Source of the DNA: Nitrospira sp.
GTDB lineage: Bacteria > Nitrospirota > Nitrospiria > Nitrospirales > Nitrospiraceae
Reading direction: 5' to 3'
DNA length: 15,038 nucleotides
NCBI GenBank assembly: GCA_020697375.1
Contig: JAJFBJ010000080.1
Span: forward strand, 1 to 15,038
In this document: positions 1 to 6,244 of the stretch, piece by piece
Layout: each line of letters opens with the position of its first letter
Position numbering within the stretch: the stretch's first letter is position 1
Translations under genes and position numbers: made by a program
Notes under the pieces: model-generated
The model's database searches: none
The model's input: only the letters and a program-made list of their open reading frames with translations
What the model was told of the DNA's origin: nothing

Positions 1-2
1 GC

Positions 3-92
3 ACAAATTACCGCCAGCATTGGCGTCAGGGTGTCGCTCACCCATCGTTTCACATCTTGCAGGGTCTGCACCTGCGTCTCCTGGGCTAATCG
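3..92 (-). pseudogene. C-terminal continuation of the Rep gene in a shifted frame, running off the window
   Basis: Reading the minus strand from base 92 to the window edge gives about 30 codons without a stop. The peptide begins RLAQETQVQTLQDVKRW and continues with a segment ending TPMLAVIC, which looks like the amphipathic C-terminal helix of Rep_trans initiators. It lies one base out of frame with the upstream 259 codons. The frame change coincides with the run of four C at 93-96 (AGGGGCG on the coding strand), a typical slippage spot. It could be a real mutation, a sequencing error or, less likely, programmed frameshifting. Confidence 0.6.
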
Positions 93-865
93 CCCCTTTG
101 AAATCCCTCCGTCAGAAGGGCGTACCACTCCAGCACTGGAGCCCGGTACCGTTCTTCATCCTCGGCATCCTTCGGGATCTGCCGGAAATCCACATACGAT
201 CGAAGTAAGCCGATCACAAACTCCTTCCAGTCCGCTTCGTCTAAGGTGGCCAATGCGCGGGCACACTGTTCGGCCCGATCCTTCTTGAGTTCCAATTCCC
301 ACCGGCTGCCATACTCCTCCCAATTCGCCTGTTCCTTACTCTTGAGTTCGAGGCGCTTGTCGTAAATGCGCAAGAGGGTCTGGCTCTGCGGACTCCCGAA
401 ATACATGGTCTCGCCCGTCGTGGCTCCGTCGCCATGCGTCAGGTTGGAGACAATGTGTCGGACCTGCGCCGCACGCGTCACACATTGGCCGGCAGCAACG
501 GCTTCTCGAACCGTCGAGACGGAAACGGTCGCGGCTCGATCATCGAGGGCACAGTCGATTCGAGTCACGTGCCCTTGCTGCGCATGGACCCACTTCAGAA
601 GCACTCGAATCTGATCGACTGTGAGCGCAGAGATCAAACCGCCAGAGAGATCGACATGGATTTCATTCGGACGACGAGGCGCGTTCGTGCCCAGTTTACC
701 CACTCCTCGCAGTCCATCTGTCTTGACCCATGAGAGGGGATAGCCTCGAAAGCCACCTTTGGCCCGACTCCACTCTCCACCGAGGACCTTCATGGTCTCT
801 TGAGGATTGCTGGCCAGGACCGTAAAGGCCAACCAATCAATGGAGAGAGTGAAGGTAGAATCCAT
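86..865 (-). CDS. Rolling-circle replication initiation protein (Rep_trans-like), frameshifted near C-terminus
   Basis: Probable plasmid/phage-type replication initiator that nicks the double-strand origin and starts rolling-circle replication. Visible family motifs are IDWLAFTV (residues 9-16), RIDCALDD (102-109), ETMYFGS (152-158), RIYDKRLE (166-173, with the candidate catalytic tyrosine) and RWELELK (188-194). The ATG at 863-865 is preceded by AGGAGG with a longish 12-base spacer. The frame ends at a TAG at 86-88, giving 259 aa, but coding similarity continues in another frame (see 3-92), so the gene is probably frameshifted and also cut by the window edge. The upstream minus-strand neighbour is a ribbon-helix-helix protein, as in small mobilizable replicons. 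The Rep_trans assignment is motif recognition; a related MobT-type relaxase/initiator is the main alternative. Confidence 0.8.
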   Translation of the reverse strand: MDSTFTLSIDWLAFTVLASNPQETMKVLGGEWSRAKGGFRGYPLSWVKTDGLRGVGKLGTNAPRRPNEIHVDLSGGLISALTVDQIRVLLKWVHAQQGHVTRIDCALDDRAATVSVSTVREAVAAGQCVTRAAQVRHIVSNLTHGDGATTGETMYFGSPQSQTLLRIYDKRLELKSKEQANWEEYGSRWELELKKDRAEQCARALATLDEADWKEFVIGLLRSYVDFRQIPKDAEDEERYRAPVLEWYALLTEGFQRGD

Positions 866-904
866 CGAACCTATCGACCTCCTGTAAGGAGCGCTGTAGG
901 TAGC

Positions 905-929
905 GCCCCCGTGTTACCAAGACGGGGGC
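905..929. repeat. Perfect 8-bp stem-loop between rep and its upstream regulator
   Basis: GCCCCCGT (905-912) and ACGGGGGC (922-929) are exact reverse complements separated by a 9-base loop. The hairpin lies 40 bases upstream of the rep start codon and downstream of the ribbon-helix-helix gene on the same strand. There is no following T-run on either strand. Its position suggests either part of a rolling-circle origin or a transcription attenuator before rep; which one is inference. Confidence 0.5.
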
Positions 930-1010
930 CATTCCGCTCCGCCCCGCAGCCTATCGGCATGCGGCGCGGACCGGCTTTGCTTGTTGATGGTGAGGCGGAT
1001 AGCACTGTTT

Positions 1011-1259
1011 TCAGCGTCCTTCTTGTGCTGGTCGGGTCAGTTTTTGTCGGACTACCGCAAAGGCCTTTTCTCCTACTTCCCTTGCTACGATCTTGATCGC
1101 ATCGGCCTTGCCATCCATCACCATGCTCATCAAAACCGCCCCGCGAACATACTTGGAGACGGTGGTCCCTTCATCTGCAGCACATCGCTCGATGAGCTTA
1201 CGTTCTTGCTCGGTGACCTTAAATTGCAGTGTTTGAGTTTTGGTGTCGTCCAATTTCAT
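1011..1259 (-). CDS. Ribbon-helix-helix (CopG/MobC-like) small DNA-binding protein
   Basis: An 82-aa protein with a short beta strand (QTLQFKVT, residues 9-16), then helices ERKLIERCAADEG and TVSKYVRGAVL, the arrangement of a ribbon-helix-helix DNA-binding domain. Such proteins beside rolling-circle Rep genes usually repress the operon, control copy number or act as relaxosome accessory factors. The ATG at 1257-1259 is preferred over the adjacent GTG at 1260-1262 because AGGAGGG is then about 5-6 bases away. It lies upstream of rep on the same strand with a 145-base gap holding a hairpin. The C-terminal half is basic and unassigned. Confidence 0.75.
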   Translation of the reverse strand: MKLDDTKTQTLQFKVTEQERKLIERCAADEGTTVSKYVRGAVLMSMVMDGKADAIKIVAREVGEKAFAVVRQKLTRPAQEGR

Positions 1260-1279
1260 CACGTCCCTCCTCTATATAT

Positions 1280-1309
1280 AATATATAACATAATACTTAC
1301 GAGGTGCAA
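1280..1309 (-). promoter_or_regulatory. Sigma70-like promoter with AT palindrome ahead of the RHH-rep operon
   Basis: On the minus strand TTGCAC (1304-1309) is followed after 16-18 bases by TATATA/TATATT within a pure AT tract (1272-1288), about 20 bases upstream of the RHH start. The TATATATAATATATA tract is nearly self-complementary and could be the RHH operator, giving autoregulation. The promoter is read from sequence; the operator role is inference. Confidence 0.55.
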
Positions 1310-1450
1310 GTGAGCCCGAATACATTGTCTGAGGATTAACCGCAGCGGACGCCTCCTCCATCCTGCTGGAGGGTCGTTGACAGTCGCGCATCAATAATAA
1401 TTACGCTACCTGATATCAATACCTTGACATCGTGAAATTGCGCCCTGCCG
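1310..1450. other. Intergenic stretch between plasmid module and stress-gene cluster
   Basis: No coding frame is convincing here. It contains a 6-bp hairpin CCTCCA/TGGAGG (1355-1360 with 1367-1372) and two isolated TTGACA hexamers (1377-1382 and 1424-1429) without a good -10 at the right distance. It may hold the junction of the plasmid-derived segment, but no direct repeat was recognised. Confidence 0.4.
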
Positions 1451-1479
1451 TTGACAGCGCACCTCAAGCCCTGTATTGT
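1451..1479 (+). promoter_or_regulatory. Sigma70-type promoter upstream of the CsbD-like gene
   Basis: A consensus TTGACA (1451-1456), a 17-base spacer and TATTGT (1474-1479) face the plus-strand cluster. This would give a leader of about 190 bases before the CsbD-like ATG at 1676. The minus-strand open frame over the same region is not coding-like. Confidence 0.5.
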
Positions 1480-1675
1480 GGCCGTGACGTTGTGAACCAT
1501 GCCGACTGTCCCATCTCTCGCGCCATTCCAATTTTTCCTGCGCGGCTGATTCTCCAGTCTTCACTGCTTCTACGCCACTGTCTCTGCTTTTAATCACGGG
1601 CCGGAGCATGTCTGCGTGCAGGTCGGCCCTGACAACCGAGTGCCGCTTCTGCAGCCACCCACTAAGGAGAGTGCG

Positions 1676-1921
1676 ATGACACCAGAACAATTTCAGCAAT
1701 TTTGGCCGCAGCTCAAGGGGCCCTTGAAAGCCCACTGGGACAAAATCACGGAGAGTGACCTCGACGCGATTCAGGGGGACCTCGCCACGTTCACCGACAT
1801 TCTGCAAAAGCGATATGGCGAAGTGGACAAGCATGAAGTGCGAATCTGGGCGGATCGTCGGCATTCCGTATGGAGCGGAAACTACCTCGGATACAAAGAC
1901 CCTCAGTCGGCGAAGACATAA
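1676..1921 (+). CDS. CsbD-family stress response protein
   Basis: An 81-aa soluble, charged protein with the CsbD layout: WPQLKGPLKAHWDKITESDL (residues 10-29), then an IQGD turn and LQKRYG. In CsbD proteins this is a small helical bundle of unknown biochemical role, induced by general stress in Bacillus and common in environmental bacteria. The ATG at 1676 is chosen over the upstream in-frame ATG at 1616 because AAGGAGAG lies seven bases before it and the family N-terminus starts there. The C-terminus (WADRRHSVWSGNYLGYK) is longer than in the minimal family. It is the first gene of a plus-strand cluster with other small genes, consistent with a stress regulon. Confidence 0.8.
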   Translation: MTPEQFQQFWPQLKGPLKAHWDKITESDLDAIQGDLATFTDILQKRYGEVDKHEVRIWADRRHSVWSGNYLGYKDPQSAKT

Positions 1922-1997
1922 ACGTGCTTGATTGAGCGCTCAGGCTTTCGGTGAGTCAGTTCACCCTTCGGATGTGAAACAGAAAGAGAGTCGGCAT

Positions 1998-2342
1998 ATG
2001 CCTAAAATCGTCATCAATAAAAGTTATGACCGGTTCTGTGTGAGCCACAAAGCGTTCCTCCGCCTGCGGGAGTTGGAGCAACCGGATGCCTTGAAGGAGA
2101 CCGATCATGGGGCCTACTGGCCGGCGGCCGCTAGTCCTCAAGAGCCGAGCCTCAATCAATGTGGACAGCTGATCCCTCGAGATGATCACAGGCTCGTGCA
2201 AGTGGTGGAAGAGTTAGGTGCGGAAGCGAATGGGCATTGCGCCGAACTCAAGGTCGTGACTATCCCCGATGACGTGCAGTGGGTCATCGTAAAAAAAGAT
2301 GGAAGCGAACAAGTGAGCGAACAACACCGCACCTGGAGCTGA
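1998..2342 (+). CDS. Conserved hypothetical protein, ends in HRTWS motif
   Basis: A 114-aa cytosolic protein beginning MPKIVINKSYDRF, with SHKAFLRLRELEQ (about residues 15-27), IPRDDHRLVQVVEELG and a C-terminus VSEQHRTWS. I recognise the pattern VVEELG..ANG.CAELK.V.IPDDV.W as a widespread, unnamed bacterial family whose members often start M.K.V.N..Y..F. The ATG at 1998 is preferred over the in-frame upstream start at 1932 because the family starts there and AAGAGAG precedes it. No catalytic motif, signal peptide or membrane segment is visible. It follows the CsbD-like gene by 76 bases and may be cotranscribed. Confidence 0.75.
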   Translation: MPKIVINKSYDRFCVSHKAFLRLRELEQPDALKETDHGAYWPAAASPQEPSLNQCGQLIPRDDHRLVQVVEELGAEANGHCAELKVVTIPDDVQWVIVKKDGSEQVSEQHRTWS

Positions 2343-2527
2343 CCTGATGCACCTGGAGTGAGCGGCTCCTAGCCTAGAACGTCCGCGCTTGCATCCCCCT
2401 CTGGCCGCCTGTGGCTTGAACCCACGTGTTCGGTATGGGCGGAACCATACTGCTCAGACACCCGTCGTCAGGCAGCCCTGAAGAGACCACACACCACCGG
2501 AATGATCACACCAGTAGGGAAACCATT

Positions 2528-2761
2528 ATGAATCACGAGATGTCGCTCACTGATCAAATCCTGGATGCAGTGGCCAGGATGCCTGACTGCAGAATTGAGC
2601 AGTTGGCCTCCCAGCTTCCCGACCTGACCTCGTCTCAGCTCCTTCGTGAGGTCAATCGCCTGAGCCAAACGGGCCATGTTCGTCTTGTGTTAGATGGACG
2701 GGGCATTGTATCTGTGCGATGTGCCGACGAGCGGCCTCGACAGCAGGCCGTGGCTTCTTAA
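2528..2761 (+). CDS. Small winged-helix-like protein
   Basis: A 77-aa protein. Residues 6-55 (LTDQILDAVARMPDCRIEQL, then a second helix SSQLLREVNRLSQTG, then HVRLVLDGRGIVSVR) match a minimal winged helix-turn-helix: three helices followed by a beta hairpin wing. It probably binds DNA as a small regulator, but its target cannot be seen. The ATG at 2528 follows AGGGAA; the longer upstream frame from 2426 lacks a site and looks non-coding. It is 31 bases upstream of the next small gene, probably in one operon. Confidence 0.65.
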   Translation: MNHEMSLTDQILDAVARMPDCRIEQLASQLPDLTSSQLLREVNRLSQTGHVRLVLDGRGIVSVRCADERPRQQAVAS

Positions 2762-2792
2762 TCAAGCTGCATCAAACCTGAGGAGGATCCCA

Positions 2793-2960
2793 ATGGAACA
2801 GGCACAATTAGACTATCAGCTGCTGACGACCCCTGAACTTACTGAGTTACTCTCCCGGCATATCAATAACGCGGCGATCGCTAAGGTCATCAAAGATGCC
2901 ATGCAACGGCGCCTCACGGATGCCGGCCCAGTGGTCACTTCAGATAAGCCGTGTGACTAG
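2793..2960 (+). CDS. Small hypothetical protein (55 aa)
   Basis: A 55-aa helical, mildly acidic peptide starting MEQAQLDYQLLTTPELTELL, with the middle stretch NNAAIAKVIKDAMQRRL. A near-perfect AGGAGG sits seven bases before the ATG, the strongest ribosome binding site in this cluster, which supports real translation. The longer frame from 2694 overlaps the previous gene and is rejected. No family is recognised. The short helical architecture would fit a partner or anti-regulator of a neighbouring protein, but that is speculation. Confidence 0.6.
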   Translation: MEQAQLDYQLLTTPELTELLSRHINNAAIAKVIKDAMQRRLTDAGPVVTSDKPCD

Positions 2961-3000
2961 TAGCAAGAGCTTTGACAGAGTTTTCCGGAGGAAGCGGCGA

Positions 3001-3021
3001 ATGGATGTCATATGGTTGTAA
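3001..3021 (+). CDS. Possible six-codon leader ORF overlapping the next gene
   Basis: GGAGGAAG (2987-2994) is ideally placed for the ATG at 3001, which opens only MDVIWL before a TAA at 3019-3021. The next gene's ATG at 3012 lies inside this mini-ORF in another frame and has no ribosome binding site of its own. This could be translational coupling or a leader peptide, or a small indel separating the original start from its gene. Confidence 0.3.
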   Translation: MDVIWL

Positions 3022-3362
3022 ATGATGACAAATATGAGCGTGCATTTAGGATTCTGGCCACAGAGATGTTTTCCTTATGGCTTAAACTGCATGTACTCTC
3101 CAACATTGTGGAGGCTCACCTCCCGCAGGAAGAGAAAGGCCTAGTGGATAAATCTTCGGCCAATTACCTCCGTTCGCATGGAGACCAGTCCCTCATAGGC
3201 TTCTTCGATCACTTACGGCAAATGGCCAACCGTGACCAATCGGCTCAGGACGCGCCTCATGAGACGTTGGATGCGCTATGGAGTGAGTTTGAAACCATGC
3301 GAGTCCAGCATAGCCAGGACGTGGCCGAGCGCGAATGGCGACGGTTGTGGGGAGCCCTTTAA
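3012..3362 (+). CDS. Hypothetical helical protein (116 aa)
   Basis: A 116-aa predicted all-helical soluble protein starting MVVNDDKYERAFRILATEMF, with a central IVEAHLPQEEKGLVD and a C-terminus rich in Arg/Trp (REWRRLWGAL). There is no recognised domain. The start is uncertain because the good ribosome binding site belongs to an overlapping six-codon ORF 11 bases upstream. The gene precedes the histidine kinase by 157 bases on the same strand, so it may belong to the same stress-signalling unit. Confidence 0.6.
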   Translation: MVVNDDKYERAFRILATEMFSLWLKLHVLSNIVEAHLPQEEKGLVDKSSANYLRSHGDQSLIGFFDHLRQMANRDQSAQDAPHETLDALWSEFETMRVQHSQDVAEREWRRLWGAL

Positions 3363-3519
3363 TCAAGACGTGTCGCGCCAGCGGGCTGAGGCGAACCTGT
3401 TACATATTCCCGCCATCGCAAGCGCAGACTTTATCGTGCTTGTTCGTGTGTTCTGGCGATCCTAGCCCGGAGCGATACTGGAAGGACGGAGTGCCGCAAT
3501 CTTCGGCAGAAAGGCACCT

Positions 3520-4632
3520 ATGTCAGGGCTGAATGAGCATCCCATCAAAGAGAAAAAAGAAGCTATTTTGTCGCTCTGGGAAGAACGCTGCGTCAAGGAA
3601 GTGAAATCCGCTCGTGAGGCAGGTTCCCGCGCCCTTCGCGATTCGCTCCCTCTCTACCTCGATCATTTAGACGAAGCGCTGGCAGTTAATCATAAGAAGA
3701 TGGCCGGACAAGCGGGTATTCTTGATCGAGAAGCCAAGCGTATAGGAAAAATGCACGGCGCCGATCGGGCGTTCAATACGAGATACACCCTCAGTGAAGT
3801 CGTCGAGGAGTATAATATTCTGCGGGAAGTCCTCTTCAATGTGCTAGAGCGAGACGGACCGATGTCCCAGGTCACGCGGGACACTGTGCTCGACTCAATC
3901 CACCAAGCGGTGAAGAACGCCGTGGTGGAATTCACCGAGGCGCATGCGGAGTCTCAACAGACATATACTCACACGCTGACACACGACCTCAGAACTCCCA
4001 TCAGTGTGGCCAAGATGAATGCCCACTTAGCACTGAAATGCTCCGGAATTCCCACGTCTGTCACGGATTGTATCAAAAGAAACGTCATCAGTTTGAACCG
4101 TTTGGACTCCATGATCCAAAATCTGCTTGATGTGAGCCGAATTCGGGCGGGGGAGAGTCTGAGCCTTCAATATCAGCCGTGTGATCTGGAGCGCCTGATT
4201 CGCGAAGTCGTCGACGAGATGACGATCGTGCACGGGCCGCGATTCGTGGTCAAGACAAACGGCCCATATGAGGGAAACTGGGGGCAAGATGCGTTGAGAC
4301 GGGCCGTGGAGAATCTGATCGATAATGCCGCGAAGTATGGAGCTGAGGAGTCTCCAATCACTGTTTCCGCGAAAGATAGCGGAGTGGCTGTTGAAATTTG
4401 TGTCCACAATGTGGGGTCATTTATACCGGAAAACGAGATTCCGCGAATGTTCGAGAAATTCCGGAGGTCGCAGTCGTCTCAAGACGAAACGCAACCAGGG
4501 TGGGGCTTGGGGCTGACCCTCGTGCAAGCTGTCGTCGAGGATCACCAAGGGAAAATCCGTGTGCATAGTTCGGAAGATGCGGGGACGACTTTCGTCCTAG
4601 AACTTCCTCATGGAGGTGCGCCTCACAATTGA
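3520..4632 (+). CDS. Sensor histidine kinase with RsbR-type N-terminal domain
   Basis: A 370-aa cytoplasmic sensor kinase without membrane segments. Residues about 14-140 (WEERCVKEVKSA, LRDSLPLYLDHLDEAL, YTLSEVVEEYNILREVLF) resemble the RsbR/RsbT co-antagonist N-terminal globin-like helical domain, a stress or redox sensing module. The HisKA box is LTHDLRTPI with phospho-acceptor His155. The ATPase domain has the N box ENLIDNAAKYG (264-274), a degenerate G1 (VHNVGSFIP), an F box MFEKFRR and the G2 box GWGLGL (327-332). AGAAAGG precedes the ATG. No response regulator follows on the same strand; the closest is the receiver-only protein encoded convergently at 5022-5396, a plausible partner. Confidence 0.88.
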   Translation: MSGLNEHPIKEKKEAILSLWEERCVKEVKSAREAGSRALRDSLPLYLDHLDEALAVNHKKMAGQAGILDREAKRIGKMHGADRAFNTRYTLSEVVEEYNILREVLFNVLERDGPMSQVTRDTVLDSIHQAVKNAVVEFTEAHAESQQTYTHTLTHDLRTPISVAKMNAHLALKCSGIPTSVTDCIKRNVISLNRLDSMIQNLLDVSRIRAGESLSLQYQPCDLERLIREVVDEMTIVHGPRFVVKTNGPYEGNWGQDALRRAVENLIDNAAKYGAEESPITVSAKDSGVAVEICVHNVGSFIPENEIPRMFEKFRRSQSSQDETQPGWGLGLTLVQAVVEDHQGKIRVHSSEDAGTTFVLELPHGGAPHN

Positions 4633-4703
4633 TTGCGTGCGGGGATGAACCTAAGGCCGAAGGGAAATTAAAAGAATTTCTAGGCTGAGGATGGTGGCTT
4701 AAT

Positions 4704-4715
4704 GCCATATATGGC
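4704..4715. repeat. 12-bp perfect palindrome between convergent genes
   Basis: GCCATATATGGC is fully self-complementary and lies in the 164-base gap between the kinase and the convergent small gene. No rho-independent terminator with a T-run is evident around it. It may be a protein-binding site or chance. Confidence 0.25.
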
Positions 4716-4796
4716 CTCACCGTGCCAAGTGATATCAAAGCGTTACATGAGGGGGCAGTCAAGAACCGGGCCCTGCCAGATTAGCGGTATAGAAAT

Positions 4797-4991
4797 TTAT
4801 ACATCGACCTTCTGTCTTCTCTTCCACTGATGATATGCCATATGCAGGACTTGGAGATGATTATCGATGAACAGTAACTCCATTTCATCAAGCGGTTTAT
4901 CACTGTGCAGCACTTCGCATAAGGCAAGGCAGCACTTCCCAAATTCCTTGAGCGTGTTGTCAGTTTCTGTTTTCTGTTTCTCTTTTGACAA
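4797..4991 (-). CDS. Small hypothetical protein downstream of the receiver gene, TTG start
   Basis: A 64-aa protein starting MSKEKQKTETDNTLKEFGKC, then CLALCEVLHSDKPLDEMELL and a basic end YHQWKRRQK. It is predicted helical with three cysteines near the middle. The start is a TTG at 4989-4991 with GGAGAA eight bases upstream; a longer upstream frame (to 5080) overlaps the receiver gene and is less likely. It lies 30 bases after the response regulator on the same strand, so cotranscription is likely and it may be an accessory or output partner of that receiver. No family recognised. Confidence 0.6.
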   Translation of the reverse strand: MSKEKQKTETDNTLKEFGKCCLALCEVLHSDKPLDEMELLFIDNHLQVLHMAYHQWKRRQKVDV

Positions 4992-5021
4992 TTGTATTTC
5001 TCCGGTAGAAAAGATGGGCAG

Positions 5022-5396
5022 CTACGGAGTGGCATTGGCACGAATGCGGCAGATGGTTTCATAGAGATCAGCTCCGACATCCTCCTTATTCAAGTATTCA
5101 CTCGCTCCGGCTCGTAGCATTGCCTCTCGCACGGATCCCGCCAGATTGACCGACAAGCCTATAATTACCACGCTTGGTTGCACCTCTTTGATCAACCGAG
5201 TTGCCTGCACGCCATCCATACGCGGCATATTGACATCCATCACAATCACAGCAGGTTGCAACTCTTTCGCATACTGCACTGCCTCGAGTCCGTTGCTGGC
5301 TTCACCCACCACGTGAATATCCACGTATTCTTCCAAGACTGCTCGAATGCCTTTCCGCATGAGGGGATGGTCATCGACCAAGAGCACCGTCGTCAT
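5022..5396 (-). CDS. Receiver-domain-only response regulator
   Basis: A 124-aa stand-alone REC domain of the NarL/LuxR type. It has the acidic pair Asp8-Asp9, phospho-acceptor Asp54 (VMDVNMP), a Ser82 in the switch position (GLSVN) and Lys104 (YLNKED). The protein ends right after the fifth helix, so the usual helix-turn-helix output domain is missing and it must act through protein contacts. It is encoded convergently with the RsbR-type histidine kinase and is followed by a 64-aa small gene. The start has only a weak ribosome binding site and overlaps by four bases (ATGA) the end of an upstream open frame (5393-5575), suggesting possible coupling. Confidence 0.88.
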   Translation of the reverse strand: MTTVLLVDDHPLMRKGIRAVLEEYVDIHVVGEASNGLEAVQYAKELQPAVIVMDVNMPRMDGVQATRLIKEVQPSVVIIGLSVNLAGSVREAMLRAGASEYLNKEDVGADLYETICRIRANATP

Positions 5397-5575
5397 GCCC
5401 GATCTCTGCGAGGCCGGCCGATGGGAGAGTGCTCAGTCTCTGAGGTGACGTTCTTATTGGTTGAGAAGAGAAAATAAGGCACTCGGACAGTCATGTGGCT
5501 CACGTATGAGCTGCCTTTGGTACATGACCCATAGAGGGTGACGAGACGCTGCATGCCTTCGGCTGTTGTTGTCAA
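5393..5575 (-). CDS. Possible small ORF overlapping the receiver gene start (uncertain)
   Basis: A 60-codon frame from a TTG at 5573-5575, or 53 codons from the ATG at 5554, whose TGA overlaps the receiver ATG as ATGA. The peptide (MQRLVTLYGSCTKGSSYVSH...) has no recognised motif and no clear Shine-Dalgarno. The overlap is what operon genes show, but the composition is not clearly coding. The rest of 5397-5670 shows no other gene. Confidence 0.25.
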   Translation of the reverse strand: MTTTAEGMQRLVTLYGSCTKGSSYVSHMTVRVPYFLFSTNKNVTSETEHSPIGRPRRDRA

Positions 5576-5615
5576 TTGGAGGGTCTCCCAATGATAAGCT
5601 TACAGGAGCAAAGAC

Positions 5616-5651
5616 TATGCACCAGGAGAACCTGAAAAGGCACAAGGAATA
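5616..5651 (+). CDS. Possible 11-codon peptide next to the transposon remnant
   Basis: An ATG eight bases after AGGAGC opens MHQENLKRHKE then TAA. The strong ribosome binding site is the only reason to list it. It ends about 20 bases before the presumed end of the insertion-sequence remnant, so it may be the start of a gene cut by that insertion. Confidence 0.15.
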
Positions 5652-5669
5652 ACCCTAGGGAGTCTGGAC

Positions 5670-5945
5670 TGACCCCCTGAATTGAGACATACGAGCACAT
5701 TGGGCACGCGGGAGGATGTGGCGCGTGGTTAGAGGCCTGTTAGAACAACAGTTCCGATGGCCTTGGCAGATGGCTGTCGATTCAATGAGGCAGGGCGTTA
5801 CTATCGGGTGGCGCATGACCTGGGCATCCATCGGCGACTGTTGTATGCCTGGCGCCAAAAGTTCGAGCCGGTGGAGAGCTCCTAAGGACCGTCGGCAAAT
5901 TCCCGCGAGGCCCGATGAGAAGAAACCTGTCAATAGAGAGGTCAC
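5670..5945 (+). pseudogene. Decayed transposase OrfA fragment (IS3-type helix-turn-helix)
   Basis: Translation gives QMAVDSMRQGVTI in one frame (about 5767-5808) and then RVAHDLGIHRRLLYAWRQKF followed by EPVESS in the next frame. Together these read like the N-terminal helix-turn-helix protein of IS3-type transposases (MAV..M..G......A..LGIHR.LLY.WRQK.EPVE). A stop follows, then GPSANSREAR, another typical stretch of these proteins, then further stops. At least one frameshift and two in-frame stops mean it is dead. The leading sequence GACTGACCCCCTGAATTGAG (5669-5688) resembles insertion-sequence terminal repeats, but no matching right end was found. The downstream DDE part is absent. Confidence 0.6.
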
Positions 5946-5954
5946 CCCAAATCA

Positions 5955-6098
5955 TTGTGCTAATTTTGTGCTACAAATTTTCTAAAACCATCAATCTCTA
6001 TCTAATCTATCGATTCACTGGAGAGCGTCCAAGTATTCGTTTCTACAACTAAAACGGGGAAACCATTTGTAACACCGAGCGTTTTAAAAACCGCCCTG
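5955..6098 (+). repeat. Left copy of a diverged att-like direct repeat
   Basis: This copy has TTGTGCTAATTTTGTGCTA (5955-5973), AAAACGGGGAAACC (6051-6064) and GCCCTG (6093-6098). The right copy at 9295-9438 has the same three blocks at exactly the same internal spacings, a constant offset of 3,340 bases, while sequence between the blocks differs. The internal tandem TGTGCTA pair looks like integrase arm-type binding sites. Unlike the right copy, no tRNA fragment follows. Confidence 0.6.
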
Positions 6099-6244
6099 TC
6101 CTGATTCGTAAACCACAGGTCGACGACATTGCAAAGGAGCTGGTCTAGCATCGGAATCAGAGGGGCATAACATCCGTCTGACTCCTAAAGGTGGGGAGCT
6201 ATTCTGTGATCCAAAAAGTAGCATAAAATGTGCTTCACTTAATG
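6099..6244. other. Intergenic, no feature seen
   Basis: No coding frame, tRNA or clear terminator was found between the repeat block and the convergent end of the FAH-family gene. Confidence 0.4.

Noticed and set aside
1406..1864. 152-codon minus-strand open frame
   Set aside because: It is antisense to the CsbD-like gene, has no ribosome binding site and no recognised family; the plus-strand gene explains the region.
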